Positions 18,257-28,823 of a DNA stretch of 64,000 bases are shown here, one piece after another. A program made the position numbers and the translations under genes. The notes beneath the pieces are model-generated. The model saw only the letters and a program-made list of their open reading frames with translations, had not been told where the DNA came from and did no database searches. Each line of letters opens with the position of its first letter. The first letter of the stretch is position 1. This DNA comes from Alphaproteobacteria bacterium (GTDB lineage: Bacteria > Pseudomonadota > Alphaproteobacteria > Micavibrionales > Micavibrionaceae): contig JAACPE010000001.1 of NCBI GenBank assembly GCA_009995595.1, positions 496,001 through 560,000 of the forward strand, given 5' to 3'.

Positions 18257-20866
18257 ATGGACTTTGACCGTTTTACAGAGAAATCACGCTCTTTCTTGCA
18301 ACAGGCACAAACTCTTGCTGCGCGCTCTGATCATCAATCTTTAGAGCCTGAGCATTTGTTAAAGGTCATGCTGGATGATGAGGACGCGATTGTCCCTCGT
18401 CTTATTGAGGAAGCGGGTGGAAACCTTGCGGTTTTAAGTGCTGATATAAGCAAATCTATCTCTAAATTCCCTGTGATTACAGGATCAGGCGCGGGGCAGC
18501 TCCGTATCTCAGGCGATCTCTCAAAAATACTTGATAACGCATTGAATATAAGTGAAAAATCAGGTGACAAGTTCGTAACGGCAGAGCGTATTTTGCAGGC
18601 CATGAGTATGCAAAAATCATCGGATATTGCCGAAATATTCGAAAAAGCCAAAATTAAACCCGATGGCCTTAATCAAGCCATTAATGCCATGCGTAAAGGA
18701 CGTACGGCTGATACCGCCAATGCAGAAGATCAGTTCGAAGCGCTCAAAAAATATGCGACTGACCTAACCGAAGCGGCGCGTCAGGGCAAGATGGACCCGA
18801 TTATTGGGCGCGATGAAGAAATCCGCCGTACTATCCAGATTCTATCACGCCGTACTAAGAATAACCCCGTCCTTATTGGTGAGCCTGGCGTCGGTAAAAC
18901 GGCGATTGCTGAAGGGCTGGCGCAACGTATTATTAACGGCGATGTTCCCGAAAGCCTTAAAAATAAACGCTTGATGTCACTTGATCTTGGCTCGCTTATC
19001 GCGGGGGCAAAATTTCGCGGTGAATTTGAAGAGCGCCTGAAGGCTGTGCTTGATGAGGTCAAAGCGGCCTCGGGGCAGATTGTTTTGTTTTTGGATGAGC
19101 TGCACACACTTGTGGGTGCGGGCAAATCTGAAGGGTCAATGGATGCGTCTAATATGCTCAAACCCGCTTTGGCGCGCGGAGAACTGCACATGGTTGGTGC
19201 AACAACCTTGGCGGAATATCGGAAATATATTGAAAAAGATGCGGCGCTTGCACGTCGTTTTCAACCTGTATTCACGCCAGAGCCGACTGTAGAAGACACA
19301 ATTTCAATTTTACGCGGCTTGAAAGAAAAATACGAGGCGCACCATGGTGTACGTATTACTGATTCCGCTATTGTGGCGGCGGCCCAGCTCTCTAATCGTT
19401 ACATTACCGATCGCTTTTTGCCTGATAAAGCGATTGATTTAGTAGATGAGGCATCCTCGCGCCTGCGTATGATTGTTGATAGCAAACCTGAAAAAATTGA
19501 TGAGCTTGATCGGCGCATCATTCAGCTAAAAATTGAAAAAGAGGCACTTTCTAATGAAAAAGATAAGGCATCGATTCAACGTCTCAAAGATTTAGAAGAT
19601 GAGCTGTCTAAGCTCGAAGCTGAATCTAAGATTTTAACGGATAAATGGACGAAAGAAAAAGAGAAGCTCAATGCCGCCCAAAAGGTGACAGAGCAGCTTG
19701 ATCGTGCCCGTATTGAACTCGAACAAGCAGAGCGTAATAGTGATTGGACACGCGCTTCAGAGCTTAAATACAGCCAAATCCCTGAATTGCAAGAACTCCT
19801 CGAAAAAGCCTCTAAAGTAACCGATGACCACATGATTGATGAAGAAGTCACCGCCGATGATATCGCCGCCGTCGTCAGTAAGTGGACAGGTATCCCTGTT
19901 GATAAAATGCTTGAAGGTGAACGCGATAAGCTTCTTGCGATGGAAGATAAGCTCCGTGAGCGTGTTGTGGGGCAAGACCAAGCCGTTATTGCCGTATCAA
20001 ACGCTGTGCGCCGTGCGCGGGCGGGTCTTCAATCGCCTAATCGCCCAATTGGCTCTTTCTTATTCCTTGGACCCACTGGCGTTGGTAAGACAGAGCTGAC
20101 GAAGGCTCTCGCAGAATTTTTATTTGATGATGATACGGCGCTAGTGCGTATGGACATGTCTGAATATATGGAAAAACATTCTGTTGCTCGTCTTATTGGC
20201 GCACCGCCTGGGTATGTTGGATATGAAGAGGGGGGCGCATTGACCGAAGCTGTTCGCCGCCGCCCTTATCAAGTTGTTTTGTTTGACGAAGTTGAAAAAG
20301 CACACCCCGATGTCTTTAACGTGCTATTGCAGGTTCTCGATGATGGCCGCTTAACGGACGGGCAGGGTCGCACTGTCGATTTTAGCAATACGGTCATGAT
20401 TATGACCTCAAATTTGGGGGCAGAGTATCTCGTCCGCCTTCAAGAAGGGCAAGATGTTGAAACAGTCCGCCCGCAGGTTATGGAAGCGGTCACCAATGCT
20501 TTCCGCCCTGAATTTTTAAATCGCCTTGATGAAATCCTCCTCTTTAGCCGCCTTGGACGAGAGGTCATGACGGGGATTGTCGATATTCAACTGGGCTATC
20601 TCTATAAACTCCTTGTAGATCGTCGCATTAAGCTCGATGTCGATGACAAAGCCAAAAAATGGTTGGCGGATCAAGGGTATGATCCTGCCTATGGGGCGCG
20701 TCCGCTCAAGCGTGTGATCCAAACTAATCTTCAAAACCGTATGGCTGAAATGATCTTGCGCGGTGAGATTTTAGATGGATCAAGCGTACAGGTCAGTGAA
20801 AAAGGTGGAGCACTCGATTTCAAGGTGCAATCGCCGAAAGCAGAACCCGCCAAAAAAGCTGCATAA
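18257..20866 (+). CDS. clpB: ATP-dependent disaggregase ClpB
   Basis: ClpB is a hexameric AAA+ chaperone that pulls proteins out of aggregates together with DnaK. The 869-residue protein has the full architecture: N-domain (about 1-145), AAA-1 with Walker A GEPGVGKT near 208-215 and Walker B VLFLDELH, the long coiled-coil middle domain at about 405-525, and AAA-2 with Walker A GPTGVGKT near 604-611 and Walker [12 protein letters not shown]. The GYVGYEEGG pore loop is present. AGGAGGT precedes the start. Confidence 0.98.
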   Translation: MDFDRFTEKSRSFLQQAQTLAARSDHQSLEPEHLLKVMLDDEDAIVPRLIEEAGGNLAVLSADISKSISKFPVITGSGAGQLRISGDLSKILDNALNISEKSGDKFVTAERILQAMSMQKSSDIAEIFEKAKIKPDGLNQAINAMRKGRTADTANAEDQFEALKKYATDLTEAARQGKMDPIIGRDEEIRRTIQILSRRTKNNPVLIGEPGVGKTAIAEGLAQRIINGDVPESLKNKRLMSLDLGSLIAGAKFRGEFEERLKAVLDEVKAASGQIVLFLDELHTLVGAGKSEGSMDASNMLKPALARGELHMVGATTLAEYRKYIEKDAALARRFQPVFTPEPTVEDTISILRGLKEKYEAHHGVRITDSAIVAAAQLSNRYITDRFLPDKAIDLVDEASSRLRMIVDSKPEKIDELDRRIIQLKIEKEALSNEKDKASIQRLKDLEDELSKLEAESKILTDKWTKEKEKLNAAQKVTEQLDRARIELEQAERNSDWTRASELKYSQIPELQELLEKASKVTDDHMIDEEVTADDIAAVVSKWTGIPVDKMLEGERDKLLAMEDKLRERVVGQDQAVIAVSNAVRRARAGLQSPNRPIGSFLFLGPTGVGKTELTKALAEFLFDDDTALVRMDMSEYMEKHSVARLIGAPPGYVGYEEGGALTEAVRRRPYQVVLFDEVEKAHPDVFNVLLQVLDDGRLTDGQGRTVDFSNTVMIMTSNLGAEYLVRLQEGQDVETVRPQVMEAVTNAFRPEFLNRLDEILLFSRLGREVMTGIVDIQLGYLYKLLVDRRIKLDVDDKAKKWLADQGYDPAYGARPLKRVIQTNLQNRMAEMILRGEILDGSSVQVSEKGGALDFKVQSPKAEPAKKAA

Positions 20867-20946
20867 CCTTTTGCCCTGAATAGACTTAAACAGGGCATTC
20901 GGGTAACGTAATAGAAATTTGATTCATATTGACACGGATATTCTTA

Positions 20947-21507
20947 ATGAAAAATGGTTTGGCACTCTCGGTATTAATGCTTACAGCATTGTCACTTGCG
21001 GCGTGCGCGAAGCCTGACATTCACTTTCAGACCCAGAATGTGAAGCTTGAAACGCCTGGTGCTGACAATGCAAAATGCCATCTTCATAACACTGATTACC
21101 GCTATGTTGCCTATACAGGGCAGACTATAACGATGAACCGTACTGTTGAAGATGTTACGGTAACCTGTTATGCCGAGGGCAATCGTATGAGCCAGATCAT
21201 GGTTCCTGTTGAAAAATATAAAATGGGCTATGACGCGCATCTTCTTCCGCAGGTTATCTCTGTTGACTTCCGCGGCGTTCCTGCCCGCCCTTATCCCTTG
21301 CCTGACTATCACAATGAATATCTAGGAAAATATCCTCTACCAACCGAAGTTGAATACATGGGCCCGGCAACACCCTCAATGGGCGCAGATGAGCCTTTTC
21401 AACCGAGCGGTTTGCTTGGTAAAAGACAGCGCGAAGATGCTAACCCCTTTGCTGACCTTAACAAAATCAGTTCACCATCGTATGATGCAAGTGAAGAGGA
21501 TAAGTAG
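20947..21507 (+). CDS. Conserved-looking lipoprotein of unknown function
   Basis: I choose ATG 20947, which gives a clean lipoprotein signal ending in the lipobox LSLAAC. The mature part is about 160 residues. Early segments containing DNAKCHLHN and VTVTCYAEGN suggest a small beta-sandwich with a disulfide between the two cysteines. The remainder is Pro-rich, ending in a charged tail. It is expected on the outer membrane or inner-membrane periplasmic face. Not recognised beyond that. It lies 80 bases after clpB and converges on the 323-residue gene. Confidence 0.72.
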   Translation: MKNGLALSVLMLTALSLAACAKPDIHFQTQNVKLETPGADNAKCHLHNTDYRYVAYTGQTITMNRTVEDVTVTCYAEGNRMSQIMVPVEKYKMGYDAHLLPQVISVDFRGVPARPYPLPDYHNEYLGKYPLPTEVEYMGPATPSMGADEPFQPSGLLGKRQREDANPFADLNKISSPSYDASEEDK

Positions 21508-21513
21508 TTTTAG

Positions 21514-22485
21514 TTAGATTTCTAGCCGCGTATAAGCTGCATCCCGACCTCTTGCTTCGGGTGTGAGCTCTCTTCTTTGCTCTAATAGTAACCTCTCGAT
21601 AGCCTCTCTGTTAACTGCATCAACCCTTTGAGTGATAGCCTGCCTTAAGACAGGCTCAATGCGGGCAGCAACACCTGCAACAAGCTCTTCACGTATGTTG
21701 ATATCCACTTGTTCCAAAAATCTGCTACAGGAAAGATGAATTGCATTGGCAATCTGCTCATGTGCCTTTTCTTCTTCTTCAGCAATCTGCGCTAGAGGGG
21801 GGATAGCAGCGAGTATTTCCTGAAATGGGTTAAATACATCAAAGTCAGCGGCCTCGTTAACACAGCCACTAAATTCTTCGCGTATAAATGCATTCGTTTG
21901 TTCAATGCGCGCCGTCAGATCATCCTGCAAAGCCTGCCTTTCCTCATATGAGCTAGCTGCGGCGTCAAAAAGCCTCGCTTCGGCTGGGGCAGCTATGATG
22001 CTATAAAAGTAAGTATCTCTGAAAACTTGCAGATCTACGGCGCTACCGTGTTCAAAATTGTTATTATAGGCTTCTATTTGATGGTCTAGCAAAGCGCGGG
22101 CAGTCGCAGGCCCAAAAACACCATCGGGATTGTTAATATTAAACGCACTTTGTAAAACATGGATAGGGCCCCAAGAGCCGTCTTCACCGCGTGGTGCGCG
22201 CTCATTGTCTGTCCAATTTTTAATTATTTCCTCAACGGCGGGAAGAACAGATTGGATTGTTTGGGCATTTCTTATTGAGTTAGCCCTCTCTTCTGCTTGG
22301 CGAGAGGCCTGTAAAAGGCCATATTGATAGCCTCTTAAGTCACCATCATGAGTCAAATTTTGAATGGCAGTTTCTAATTGCCAGCCTAACGCAAAACCAT
22401 TGGTTTGTTCTAATTGAGCCGCCACATCAATATCTGGCTCACCTGTTAATCCGACAACAACACGCAAAACCTCTGCTAGACCCAT
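21514..22485 (-). CDS. Unrecognised 323-residue helical protein with a peptidoglycan-binding-like module
   Basis: I use ATG 22485 (MGLAEVLRV), because GAGGTG lies at the right distance; the open frame extends to 22545. Residues about 108-133 (IHVLQSAFNINNPDGVFGPATARALL) match the peptidoglycan-binding type 1 pattern LQ...DG-FG--T--AL. The rest is Glu/Gln/Ala-rich and apparently all helical. There is no signal peptide or membrane helix. This is the second signal-less protein with such a module in the window; outside the module it does not resemble the first. Stands alone. Confidence 0.7.
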   Translation of the reverse strand: MGLAEVLRVVVGLTGEPDIDVAAQLEQTNGFALGWQLETAIQNLTHDGDLRGYQYGLLQASRQAEERANSIRNAQTIQSVLPAVEEIIKNWTDNERAPRGEDGSWGPIHVLQSAFNINNPDGVFGPATARALLDHQIEAYNNNFEHGSAVDLQVFRDTYFYSIIAAPAEARLFDAAASSYEERQALQDDLTARIEQTNAFIREEFSGCVNEAADFDVFNPFQEILAAIPPLAQIAEEEEKAHEQIANAIHLSCSRFLEQVDINIREELVAGVAARIEPVLRQAITQRVDAVNREAIERLLLEQRRELTPEARGRDAAYTRLEI

Positions 22486-22654
22486 TACACACCTCATCTT
22501 TTTTAAATATATGTAAACAAAGCATAGTTTCCATATATTTTGCAAGTGAGAATGATATTGTTATTATATTTCAGTATCTTATAAGGTTTTGGAGGTTGTT
22601 TATTATTAGCAAAAATTAATCATTTTTTAAGCTTTGAAGCGTATAATGCTCGAA

Positions 22655-23407
22655 TTATTCAGAAATACGTCTAATGCTCGTTATACCCTTATAGGCCGTT
22701 TCTAGATTGCTTAGGGGTTCAATCACAACACTCATGAAACGGGCGGTGGCATTCAGGATGTTGGTTTCATCCACCATAATACCCACATGTCCATTAAAAT
22801 AGACGATATCATTACGTTTTAAATCATCGCGAGCGGCGGGTATCCCAATTGTATCAAACTGATCTTTTGTATCACGCGGCGGGCAAGGGTGGCCTAAACC
22901 CATTACTGCCATCTGTACAAGACCAGAACAATCAATGCCCAAGTACGATCTGCCTGCAAAAAGGTAAGGTGTGCCATAATATTGTAAGGCAATATCGGCA
23001 AGATCTTTGCTCAGATTGAGCGCCTTGATTTCCTGCATATGGTCTGTAAAAACCCAGCCATTAGAAGTGCGGGTAAAGCCTCCCTCACGCTGAGCACTCG
23101 CATAAATGCGGGAAAAAAAGCTAAGGGGCATAAGGGGGCGTGATTTAAAGTCAGGTTGCTCAAAAAGATGTGTGAGGGGCGCAGTTATAACAGCGTTACA
23201 GGGAAAGGCCTCTTTCACCAGTTGCACTCGCTCAACATAGCCTTCATAGCCATCAAGGGTGCTTTTTCCCCTAACATAAGCGCCATGGGTCTCTAGAACT
23301 TCAAACGTCTCACCATAGAGTAGCTGGCTATCGTTATTACTAATGATATTAGGCTCTTGTGGATTTCCTAAAATATCAGCAGTTGGTGTTATAACACTCA
23401 ATATCAT
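22655..23407 (-). CDS. NlpC/P60 cysteine peptidase with SH3-like domains
   Basis: The 250-residue protein has two SH3-like segments (about 20-65 and 75-125) then an NlpC/P60 domain. The domain shows the catalytic cysteine in GIDCSGLVQMAV near 160 and the histidine in NGHVGIM near 207. The family cleaves gamma-D-glutamyl-diaminopimelate bonds in cell-wall peptides. No signal peptide is evident, so it may recycle muropeptides in the cytoplasm. It begins directly after the pepA stop (TAAATG), so the M17 peptidase and this enzyme are translated from one message, a pairing common in alphaproteobacteria. Confidence 0.92.
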   Translation of the reverse strand: MILSVITPTADILGNPQEPNIISNNDSQLLYGETFEVLETHGAYVRGKSTLDGYEGYVERVQLVKEAFPCNAVITAPLTHLFEQPDFKSRPLMPLSFFSRIYASAQREGGFTRTSNGWVFTDHMQEIKALNLSKDLADIALQYYGTPYLFAGRSYLGIDCSGLVQMAVMGLGHPCPPRDTKDQFDTIGIPAARDDLKRNDIVYFNGHVGIMVDETNILNATARFMSVVIEPLSNLETAYKGITSIRRISE

Positions 23408-24838
23408 TTAACGAGTATAACGCTCTTTTATGTGTGAATAAAGGGCGCGCATTCCCGTGTCGGCGCCGCCTTGCGGACGGCCTGCTTTGCCAGTTTGTTC
23501 CCATGCGTAACAATCAAGATGAATCCAATCAATGTCTTGATCAACGAATTTTTGTAAAAAAAGCCCGCCATAGATTGCCCCTGCGCGGCCAACACCATCA
23601 TTGCTAATATCAGCAAGGGGTGTTTCGATATCCGCGATATAGCCTGGCCATAATGGTAAGGGCCAGACGGGGTCGTGATGTTGAACGCTTGTTTTACGTA
23701 GGTTATCAATAACATCTTCATTGTTTGAAAAAAAGGCGGGGATGTCATAACCAAGCGCAACACGCGCCGCGCCCGTTAGGGTACAAAAATCGACTATAAA
23801 ATCGGGCTTATCTTCGCTCGCGTAACATAGCGCATCGGCAACAACAAGGCGGCCTTCGGCGTCCGTATTATCAATTTCAACACTCAGGCCTTTGCGGCTG
23901 TTTAAGATATCCCCGGGGCGATAGGCATTACCCGCAACCGCATTTTCGGCAATCGGCAGAAGCACACGCAGTTGGATGGGCAAGTTTTGGCTCATGATCA
24001 TCCATGCAAGGCCAAGAGCATGCGCCGCTCCGCCCATGTCTTTTTTCATGTAACGCATGCCTGTCCCTGTTTTCAGGTTTAGACCGCCTGTGTCATAAAT
24101 AATTCCTTTACCCACAATAGTCACTTTGGGGTCGGTTTTTTTACCCCATGTCATATCAACCAGTTGCGGCGCACGTGGGCTTGCCATGCCGACAGCGTGA
24201 ATAAGAGGGAATTCTTTTTCCAGTTTATCGCCTTTAATGATGTTGATTTTGGCTTTGAAGTGCTTGGCCACCTCGTGCGCCGCGCCTGCAAGCTCATCTG
24301 TGCCCAGTATATTTGCAGGTGTGTTAATCAGGTCACGGATAAGACAAATAGAGGCAATCTGCGCGGTGACAAAATTCTTATTGGCGTGCTCTGGCCATAT
24401 GAGAATAGGGCGCTTATTGGCATGACTATCTTTTTTATGGGCATCAAATTTATAGGCAGCCAGCCCCCAACCGATGCTTATTTTATCAATCAAATCTTCA
24501 TCAATATCATCTTCATGAACCTTAAATGTGACGCTTTCGATGAAGTCGCCGCTAAATTGGGATTGAATAAGCGCATAGATAGCACAGGAGCTATGAATAT
24601 TAAAATCACCATCCCACCCCATCAGTATATGCGTTACAAAGCTTTTTTTATCTCGAATGACAGCGCTATTGCCGCTTTTACCAATAAAGCCAGCTTGTTC
24701 CACCTGAAGGAGCATTGATTGGCTCTGTTCCACAATCCATTGTGCAAACCCTTTTTCATTTAAGGGGATGATTGTTATTACATTATCATCAGCGCTATCG
24801 ATAAAGGGATGCGGTGCATTTAAAAAGCTGTGTGTCAT
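23408..24838 (-). CDS. pepA: Leucyl aminopeptidase family (M17) metallopeptidase
   Basis: The M17 peptidases remove N-terminal residues using two metal ions. The 476-residue protein has VGKGIIYDTGGLNLKTGTGM (metal-binding Lys and Asp), MKKDMGGAAH and the family signature NTDAEGRLVVADAL. The N-terminal domain (about 1-165) is divergent, as usual. The gene leads a two-gene unit with the NlpC/P60 enzyme; together they could degrade wall-derived peptides, which is inference from adjacency. Confidence 0.93.
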   Translation of the reverse strand: MTHSFLNAPHPFIDSADDNVITIIPLNEKGFAQWIVEQSQSMLLQVEQAGFIGKSGNSAVIRDKKSFVTHILMGWDGDFNIHSSCAIYALIQSQFSGDFIESVTFKVHEDDIDEDLIDKISIGWGLAAYKFDAHKKDSHANKRPILIWPEHANKNFVTAQIASICLIRDLINTPANILGTDELAGAAHEVAKHFKAKINIIKGDKLEKEFPLIHAVGMASPRAPQLVDMTWGKKTDPKVTIVGKGIIYDTGGLNLKTGTGMRYMKKDMGGAAHALGLAWMIMSQNLPIQLRVLLPIAENAVAGNAYRPGDILNSRKGLSVEIDNTDAEGRLVVADALCYASEDKPDFIVDFCTLTGAARVALGYDIPAFFSNNEDVIDNLRKTSVQHHDPVWPLPLWPGYIADIETPLADISNDGVGRAGAIYGGLFLQKFVDQDIDWIHLDCYAWEQTGKAGRPQGGADTGMRALYSHIKERYTR

Positions 24839-24884
24839 AGGGTCTGATTTTTCTTTTGTGGGTTAAAAAGTGTAGATTTTTACC

Positions 24885-25001
24885 ATGATAAAGCAGACAC
24901 ATACACGCGCAAGCGTTTATATTCCCCTCGCAACACTCACTCAGGTGTTTTTCCTGATGGCTTTGTTTTTAATGTTGATGATAAATATTTCTAGTATATA
25001 G
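24885..25001 (+). CDS. Possible 38-residue membrane peptide
   Basis: A short frame begins MIKQTHTRASVYIPLA and ends with a hydrophobic helix (VFFLMALFLMLMINI). There is no convincing ribosome-binding site, and the 285-base region between pepA and the 128-residue gene holds nothing else I can support. It could be a remnant or chance. Confidence 0.2.
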   Translation: MIKQTHTRASVYIPLATLTQVFFLMALFLMLMINISSI

Positions 25002-25123
25002 GCAGTCACAAATTTGGTATCGGCGGCACAATCAATTCCTAAGCCTACGCACCAATTTTAATGAATGCTTCAAAATGAACAAAATGGCGCTGCTTTGACA
25101 CCACTTGTCTTTTTAAATATTTC

Positions 25124-25510
25124 TTACGAGTTAGTCATATTTTTTGTAACTGCAAGAAAAAGGTTAATGGCTTTACTTTCAGTAGGTAATGGAAGCTTTT
25201 GATTCCATCCCATTCTTTTGTAATGAATTCGCAGAATGGATTTAGTCATTACGGTAAGTGTTAAATAAACAATTGACATTATAACGACACCTTCAAAAAT
25301 ATTTGTGGCAACGAAAAATAAGATTAAAGATTGTATGGCAGATATTATCAAAGCCCAGTTCCAGATATTTTTTGATAAGAAAAAAATAGGTCCTAAAATT
25401 AAAGCTAAAAAAACATCTAACCCAGAAACTATTTCCTCATAACCATTCTGAGGATTCTCATATCTTTCATATTGTTCGTTTACTTCCTTATCTGTAAGGG
25501 GCTTTGCCAT
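25124..25510 (-). CDS. Small membrane protein of unknown function
   Basis: The 128-residue protein has a charged N-terminus (MAKPLTDKEVNEQYERYENP), then probably three membrane helices between about 30 and 95. A basic segment with HYKRMGW follows, loosely reminiscent of DUF2628 proteins, and a short tail. A good AAGGAAG ribosome-binding site precedes the start. Its base composition looks more AT-rich than the neighbouring housekeeping genes. Function unknown. Confidence 0.6.
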   Translation of the reverse strand: MAKPLTDKEVNEQYERYENPQNGYEEIVSGLDVFLALILGPIFFLSKNIWNWALIISAIQSLILFFVATNIFEGVVIMSIVYLTLTVMTKSILRIHYKRMGWNQKLPLPTESKAINLFLAVTKNMTNS

Positions 25511-25587
25511 TTTCTTCCTTATTTTTTAGAGGGGCTCTTTGTTTGGTTTATCTATACAAGAACATGTTATTTATTTTTAATAAAAAA

Positions 25588-25680
25588 TGGCGGACACGGA
25601 GGGATTCGAACCCTCGATGAGACTATAAATCCCATACACCCTTAGCAGGGGCGCGCCTTCAGCCACTCGGCCACGTATCC
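25588..25680 (-). tRNA. tRNA-Ser (anticodon GCU)
   Basis: The transcript starts at 25680. The acceptor stem GGATACG pairs with CGTGTCC (one G-U), discriminator G is followed by an encoded CCA, and the T-arm contains GGTTCGAATCC. The anticodon loop is CTGCTAA, giving GCU for AGC/AGU serine codons. A long variable arm, as expected for class II tRNA-Ser, brings the total to 93 bases with CCA. Confidence 0.95.
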
Positions 25681-25756
25681 GTTAACGTTTAAATAGCAGG
25701 GCTGACACTCAAGATCAATACGCTTTCACCCTTGTTTCATAATAAGTTTCAATTAA

Positions 25757-26344
25757 TTAAGCATATCGGGCGAGATACGTGCCCCAATCTTCCACTTGTT
25801 CTATATCTGGGTATTCATTGATGAGGAAAACACTCCACCCTGTGCGTGAGGCGGGGTCACGAGCGAGCGCAGCATAGACATAATAGGCACTTGTGACAGC
25901 CTTTTCATCGTTAATGTTTGTTTGGGATAATTCGGCGTTGGTTTTGCCATCGACTAGGCGAACCGTGGGGTCTTTGACCTGATCAAAAAAGTGACGACTG
26001 CCGACCTCCACCATGAAAATGAGTGTTTTATAGTTTTCCGGCAATTGATTGAGTTCTGCAGAAATGGTTTCATCATCGCCGCCGCCAGTTCCACTAAGGT
26101 TATCACCGCTGTGATAGATTTTACCACTTTCATCAATAGATTCAGAGCCTTCAGCACCCACAAAATCAATAAATTCGTTTTTTTGGTTATAGATATAGCA
26201 GCATAGATCCAAATCATGCTGCGAGTCCTTTTTAATCAGGTGATCAATCGTTTTGACTTTATCTTCACGCGCATCCCAACTCAGGCCCACAAAAACACGG
26301 CCAAGTCCATTTGTCGTATAAGGAAGGGGCTGACGTTTGAGCAT
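25757..26344 (-). CDS. TerD-domain protein
   Basis: The 195-residue protein matches the TerD pattern: VGLSWDAR at the start, DLDLCCYIYNQKNEFIDFVG, HSGDNLSGTGGGDDETISAEL and VEVGSRHFFDQVKDPTVRLVDG. The Asp-rich loops are the calcium-binding sites of the fold. TerD proteins belong to the tellurite/stress-response group. Here there is a single TerD with no TerB, TerC or TerZ nearby, so a full ter operon is not present. The gene lies 80 bases downstream of an unrecognised 266-residue gene on the same strand. Confidence 0.88.
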   Translation of the reverse strand: MLKRQPLPYTTNGLGRVFVGLSWDAREDKVKTIDHLIKKDSQHDLDLCCYIYNQKNEFIDFVGAEGSESIDESGKIYHSGDNLSGTGGGDDETISAELNQLPENYKTLIFMVEVGSRHFFDQVKDPTVRLVDGKTNAELSQTNINDEKAVTSAYYVYAALARDPASRTGWSVFLINEYPDIEQVEDWGTYLARYA

Positions 26345-26424
26345 CTTTTTTCCTTGTGAATCCTCATATTAATTAATAGCTATTCAAGACTATATAGATA
26401 TAAATCATTGCACAAGGGAACTAT

Positions 26425-27225
26425 TTATCGGAGATTATGAAGAGCGAATTTAACTTCTGTATTCATAGATTCTGTTAAAGCTTCAATAGCAATATGGCCG
26501 TCTTCGATTGCGCCTCTATAGGTCGCGGACAGTGGAATAGTGACACGAATATCACCCTCTTGAATTGATACGTTCACGCTGTCTTTAGCACTAAAGAGGT
26601 TATGAGCGTCATTTGTTTTTAAACTGCTATTACCTGTTGCCTGTAGCCAAGCACGGGTTATTACTCTTTTAAGAGAATCCCCTAATGTTTCGGATAAATC
26701 AGTATCTGCAGTCGCTGAATTCCTTGCCAGCAAGTCTGCGCTTAATGTGAATTTTGCTGTAAGGCCGTCGCTGTTTAGGTGGGCAGATTGAACAATTTTT
26801 AATGGTTCTCTGAGCGCATCAGAGCCAAAGTGTTTTACAAGAAACCCTCTTACTTCATCACGCCTTGTAATTCCTGCTTCTTTTTGAAGGGAGCGTGTTT
26901 TTGCTGGCCTATACTCATCGTAATAAAAGTTATGGTTTGTTACGGCCCTATAACCAAAACCCTCGGATTGCATAACTTTACTCAAAATAGCAAAGTCATT
27001 TTCAGACAAGCTACCTGATGTAGATTTATTAAGTGTATGCGGATCTTCCATTGCAAGCTCGCCAAGGAAAAAATAGTTGTGTTCAGATAAGACTTTTGTA
27101 ATCTCAGTAAGGCGCGCTTGTTCATCCGTTGATAAGCCGTTATCACGTTTATCCAAAGTACGAATAGGGACGAATAGTCCTGTATTACCTTTTAATGCTT
27201 CTATTTGCTCATCTAAAGTTGCCAT
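26425..27225 (-). CDS. Unrecognised 266-residue protein with possible EF-hand-like loops
   Basis: No known family is evident. The stretch NKSTSGSLSENDF near 67-79 follows the EF-hand spacing (x-G at position 6, hydrophobic at 8, acid at 12, then F). DKRDNGLSTDEQ near 25-36 is a poorer copy one residue short. A C-terminal part (about 165-265) contains alternating hydrophobics. No signal peptide or membrane helix. It lies upstream of the TerD gene on the same strand, and both could bind calcium, but this is inference. Confidence 0.6.
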   Translation of the reverse strand: MATLDEQIEALKGNTGLFVPIRTLDKRDNGLSTDEQARLTEITKVLSEHNYFFLGELAMEDPHTLNKSTSGSLSENDFAILSKVMQSEGFGYRAVTNHNFYYDEYRPAKTRSLQKEAGITRRDEVRGFLVKHFGSDALREPLKIVQSAHLNSDGLTAKFTLSADLLARNSATADTDLSETLGDSLKRVITRAWLQATGNSSLKTNDAHNLFSAKDSVNVSIQEGDIRVTIPLSATYRGAIEDGHIAIEALTESMNTEVKFALHNLR

Positions 27226-27307
27226 AAAACCCTCTTTTGAACGGTTTTATAGGGATTTTATTATAATATGTCAATAAAAATAGGTCTTTAATCCTTTTTG
27301 GGGATTT

Positions 27308-28756
27308 TTATAACTTCTTCTTTAGCAAATCGTTGACCATAGCAGGGTTGGCTTTGCCTTCTGACAGCTTCATGACTTGTCCGACAAAAAAGCCAAAGAG
27401 CTTGTCTTTACCACTGCGATACGCAGTCACGTTATCGGGGTTATCGGCGATCACTTGATCAATAATGGCTTCAATCGCGCCTGTGTCAGTGACCTGTTTC
27501 AAACCTTTTTCTTCAACAATAACGTCAGCACTTTTGCCTGAGGTGTACATTTCGGCAAAGACATCTTTGGCAATTTTACCCGAGATTGTATTATCTGTAA
27601 TAAGGGCGATAAGACCGCCAAGCTGCGCCGCGGAAATAGGAGAGTCTTCAAGCTTTTTCTCATCTTTGTTCAATGCGCCCAAAAGCTCGTTAATGACCCA
27701 GTTCGCCGCAAGCTTGGCATCGTTATCATTGGCAACGGTTTCGTAATATTCCGCACGTGACCGTTCAGCAATAAGGATCGTTGAGTCATAAAGGCTCAGA
27801 CCGTATTCACTCATGAAACGGTGTTTCTTTTGATCGGGGAGTTCGGGCAGCTCTGCTCTCAAACGCTCAATAAGCCCTTCTTCAAGCGTAAGCGGCAAGA
27901 GGTCTGGATCAGGGAAATAACGGTAATCATGGGCTTCTTCTTTAGAGCGCATAGAGCGCGTTTCCATTTTCACAGGATCCCAAAGGCGTGTTTCTTGGAC
28001 AACACTGCCGCCACTTTCAATAATCTCGATTTGGCGGGCAACTTCAAAATCAATTGCTTGCTGCATTGCTTTAACAGAGTTCACGTTTTTAATCTCTGCG
28101 CGTGTCCCTAGTTCATCTCCGGGATGGCGGACAGAGACGTTTACGTCGGCGCGCATTGACCCTTCATCCATGTTTCCATTACAGGTCTCAAGATAGCGCA
28201 AGATCATACGGATTTTATTGATATAGGCGGCCGCTTCTTCCGGCCCTCTGATATCTGGCTCGGATACAATCTCCATCAGGGCGCAGCCAGAACGGTTCAA
28301 ATCAACATAAGACTTTGTCGGGTGCTGATCATGAACAGATTTCCCTGCATCTTGTTCAAGGTGCAGGCGTGTTATGCCAATCTCTTTAACTGTCCCATCA
28401 GGCAGATCAATTTCAATTTTTCCTAAACCCACTATAGGGTCTTCAAATTGTGATATTTGATAGCCTTGTGGCAAATCTGGGTAAAAGTAATTTTTACGGG
28501 CAAAGATCGATGTTTCGTTAATGACGGCGTTCAGGCCAAGGCCTGTTTTGATGGCCTGTTCGACGCAGTGCTTATTAAGAACAGGGAGCATACCAGGCAT
28601 CGCCGCATCAACCATAGACACTTGCGTATTTTGCTCTGCTCCAAACGCTGTGGCAGACCCAGAGAAAAGCTTGGACTTTGCGATCACTTGGGCATGGATT
28701 TCCATACCAATTACAATTTCCCAATCACCCGTTTTGCCTTTAATGAGTTGTGCCAT
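27308..28756 (-). CDS. gatB: Asp-tRNA(Asn)/Glu-tRNA(Gln) amidotransferase subunit B
   Basis: GatB is the tRNA-binding kinase subunit of GatCAB, which turns Glu-tRNA(Gln) and/or Asp-tRNA(Asn) into the amidated forms. I use ATG 28756 ([19 protein letters not shown]; 482 residues), since the family begins here and AGGCAAAG precedes it; the frame runs open to 28855. Motifs include [21 protein letters not shown] and [17 protein letters not shown]. The C-terminal YqeY-like tail domain is present. gatB is on the same strand as gatC and gatA but separated from gatA by three genes. Confidence 0.96.
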   Translation of the reverse strand: MAQLIKGKTGDWEIVIGMEIHAQVIAKSKLFSGSATAFGAEQNTQVSMVDAAMPGMLPVLNKHCVEQAIKTGLGLNAVINETSIFARKNYFYPDLPQGYQISQFEDPIVGLGKIEIDLPDGTVKEIGITRLHLEQDAGKSVHDQHPTKSYVDLNRSGCALMEIVSEPDIRGPEEAAAYINKIRMILRYLETCNGNMDEGSMRADVNVSVRHPGDELGTRAEIKNVNSVKAMQQAIDFEVARQIEIIESGGSVVQETRLWDPVKMETRSMRSKEEAHDYRYFPDPDLLPLTLEEGLIERLRAELPELPDQKKHRFMSEYGLSLYDSTILIAERSRAEYYETVANDNDAKLAANWVINELLGALNKDEKKLEDSPISAAQLGGLIALITDNTISGKIAKDVFAEMYTSGKSADVIVEEKGLKQVTDTGAIEAIIDQVIADNPDNVTAYRSGKDKLFGFFVGQVMKLSEGKANPAMVNDLLKKKL

Positions 28757-28823
28757 TATCTTTGCCTGTATTTCTAGATTTATAATGCCTATACATATCG
28801 CACAGAAGGGCATATCGCAAGGT

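Noticed and set aside
20872-20897. TGCCCTG/CAGGGCA hairpin after clpB as an intrinsic terminator
   Set aside because: Stem of seven pairs is real, but the loop is 12 bases and no T-run follows.
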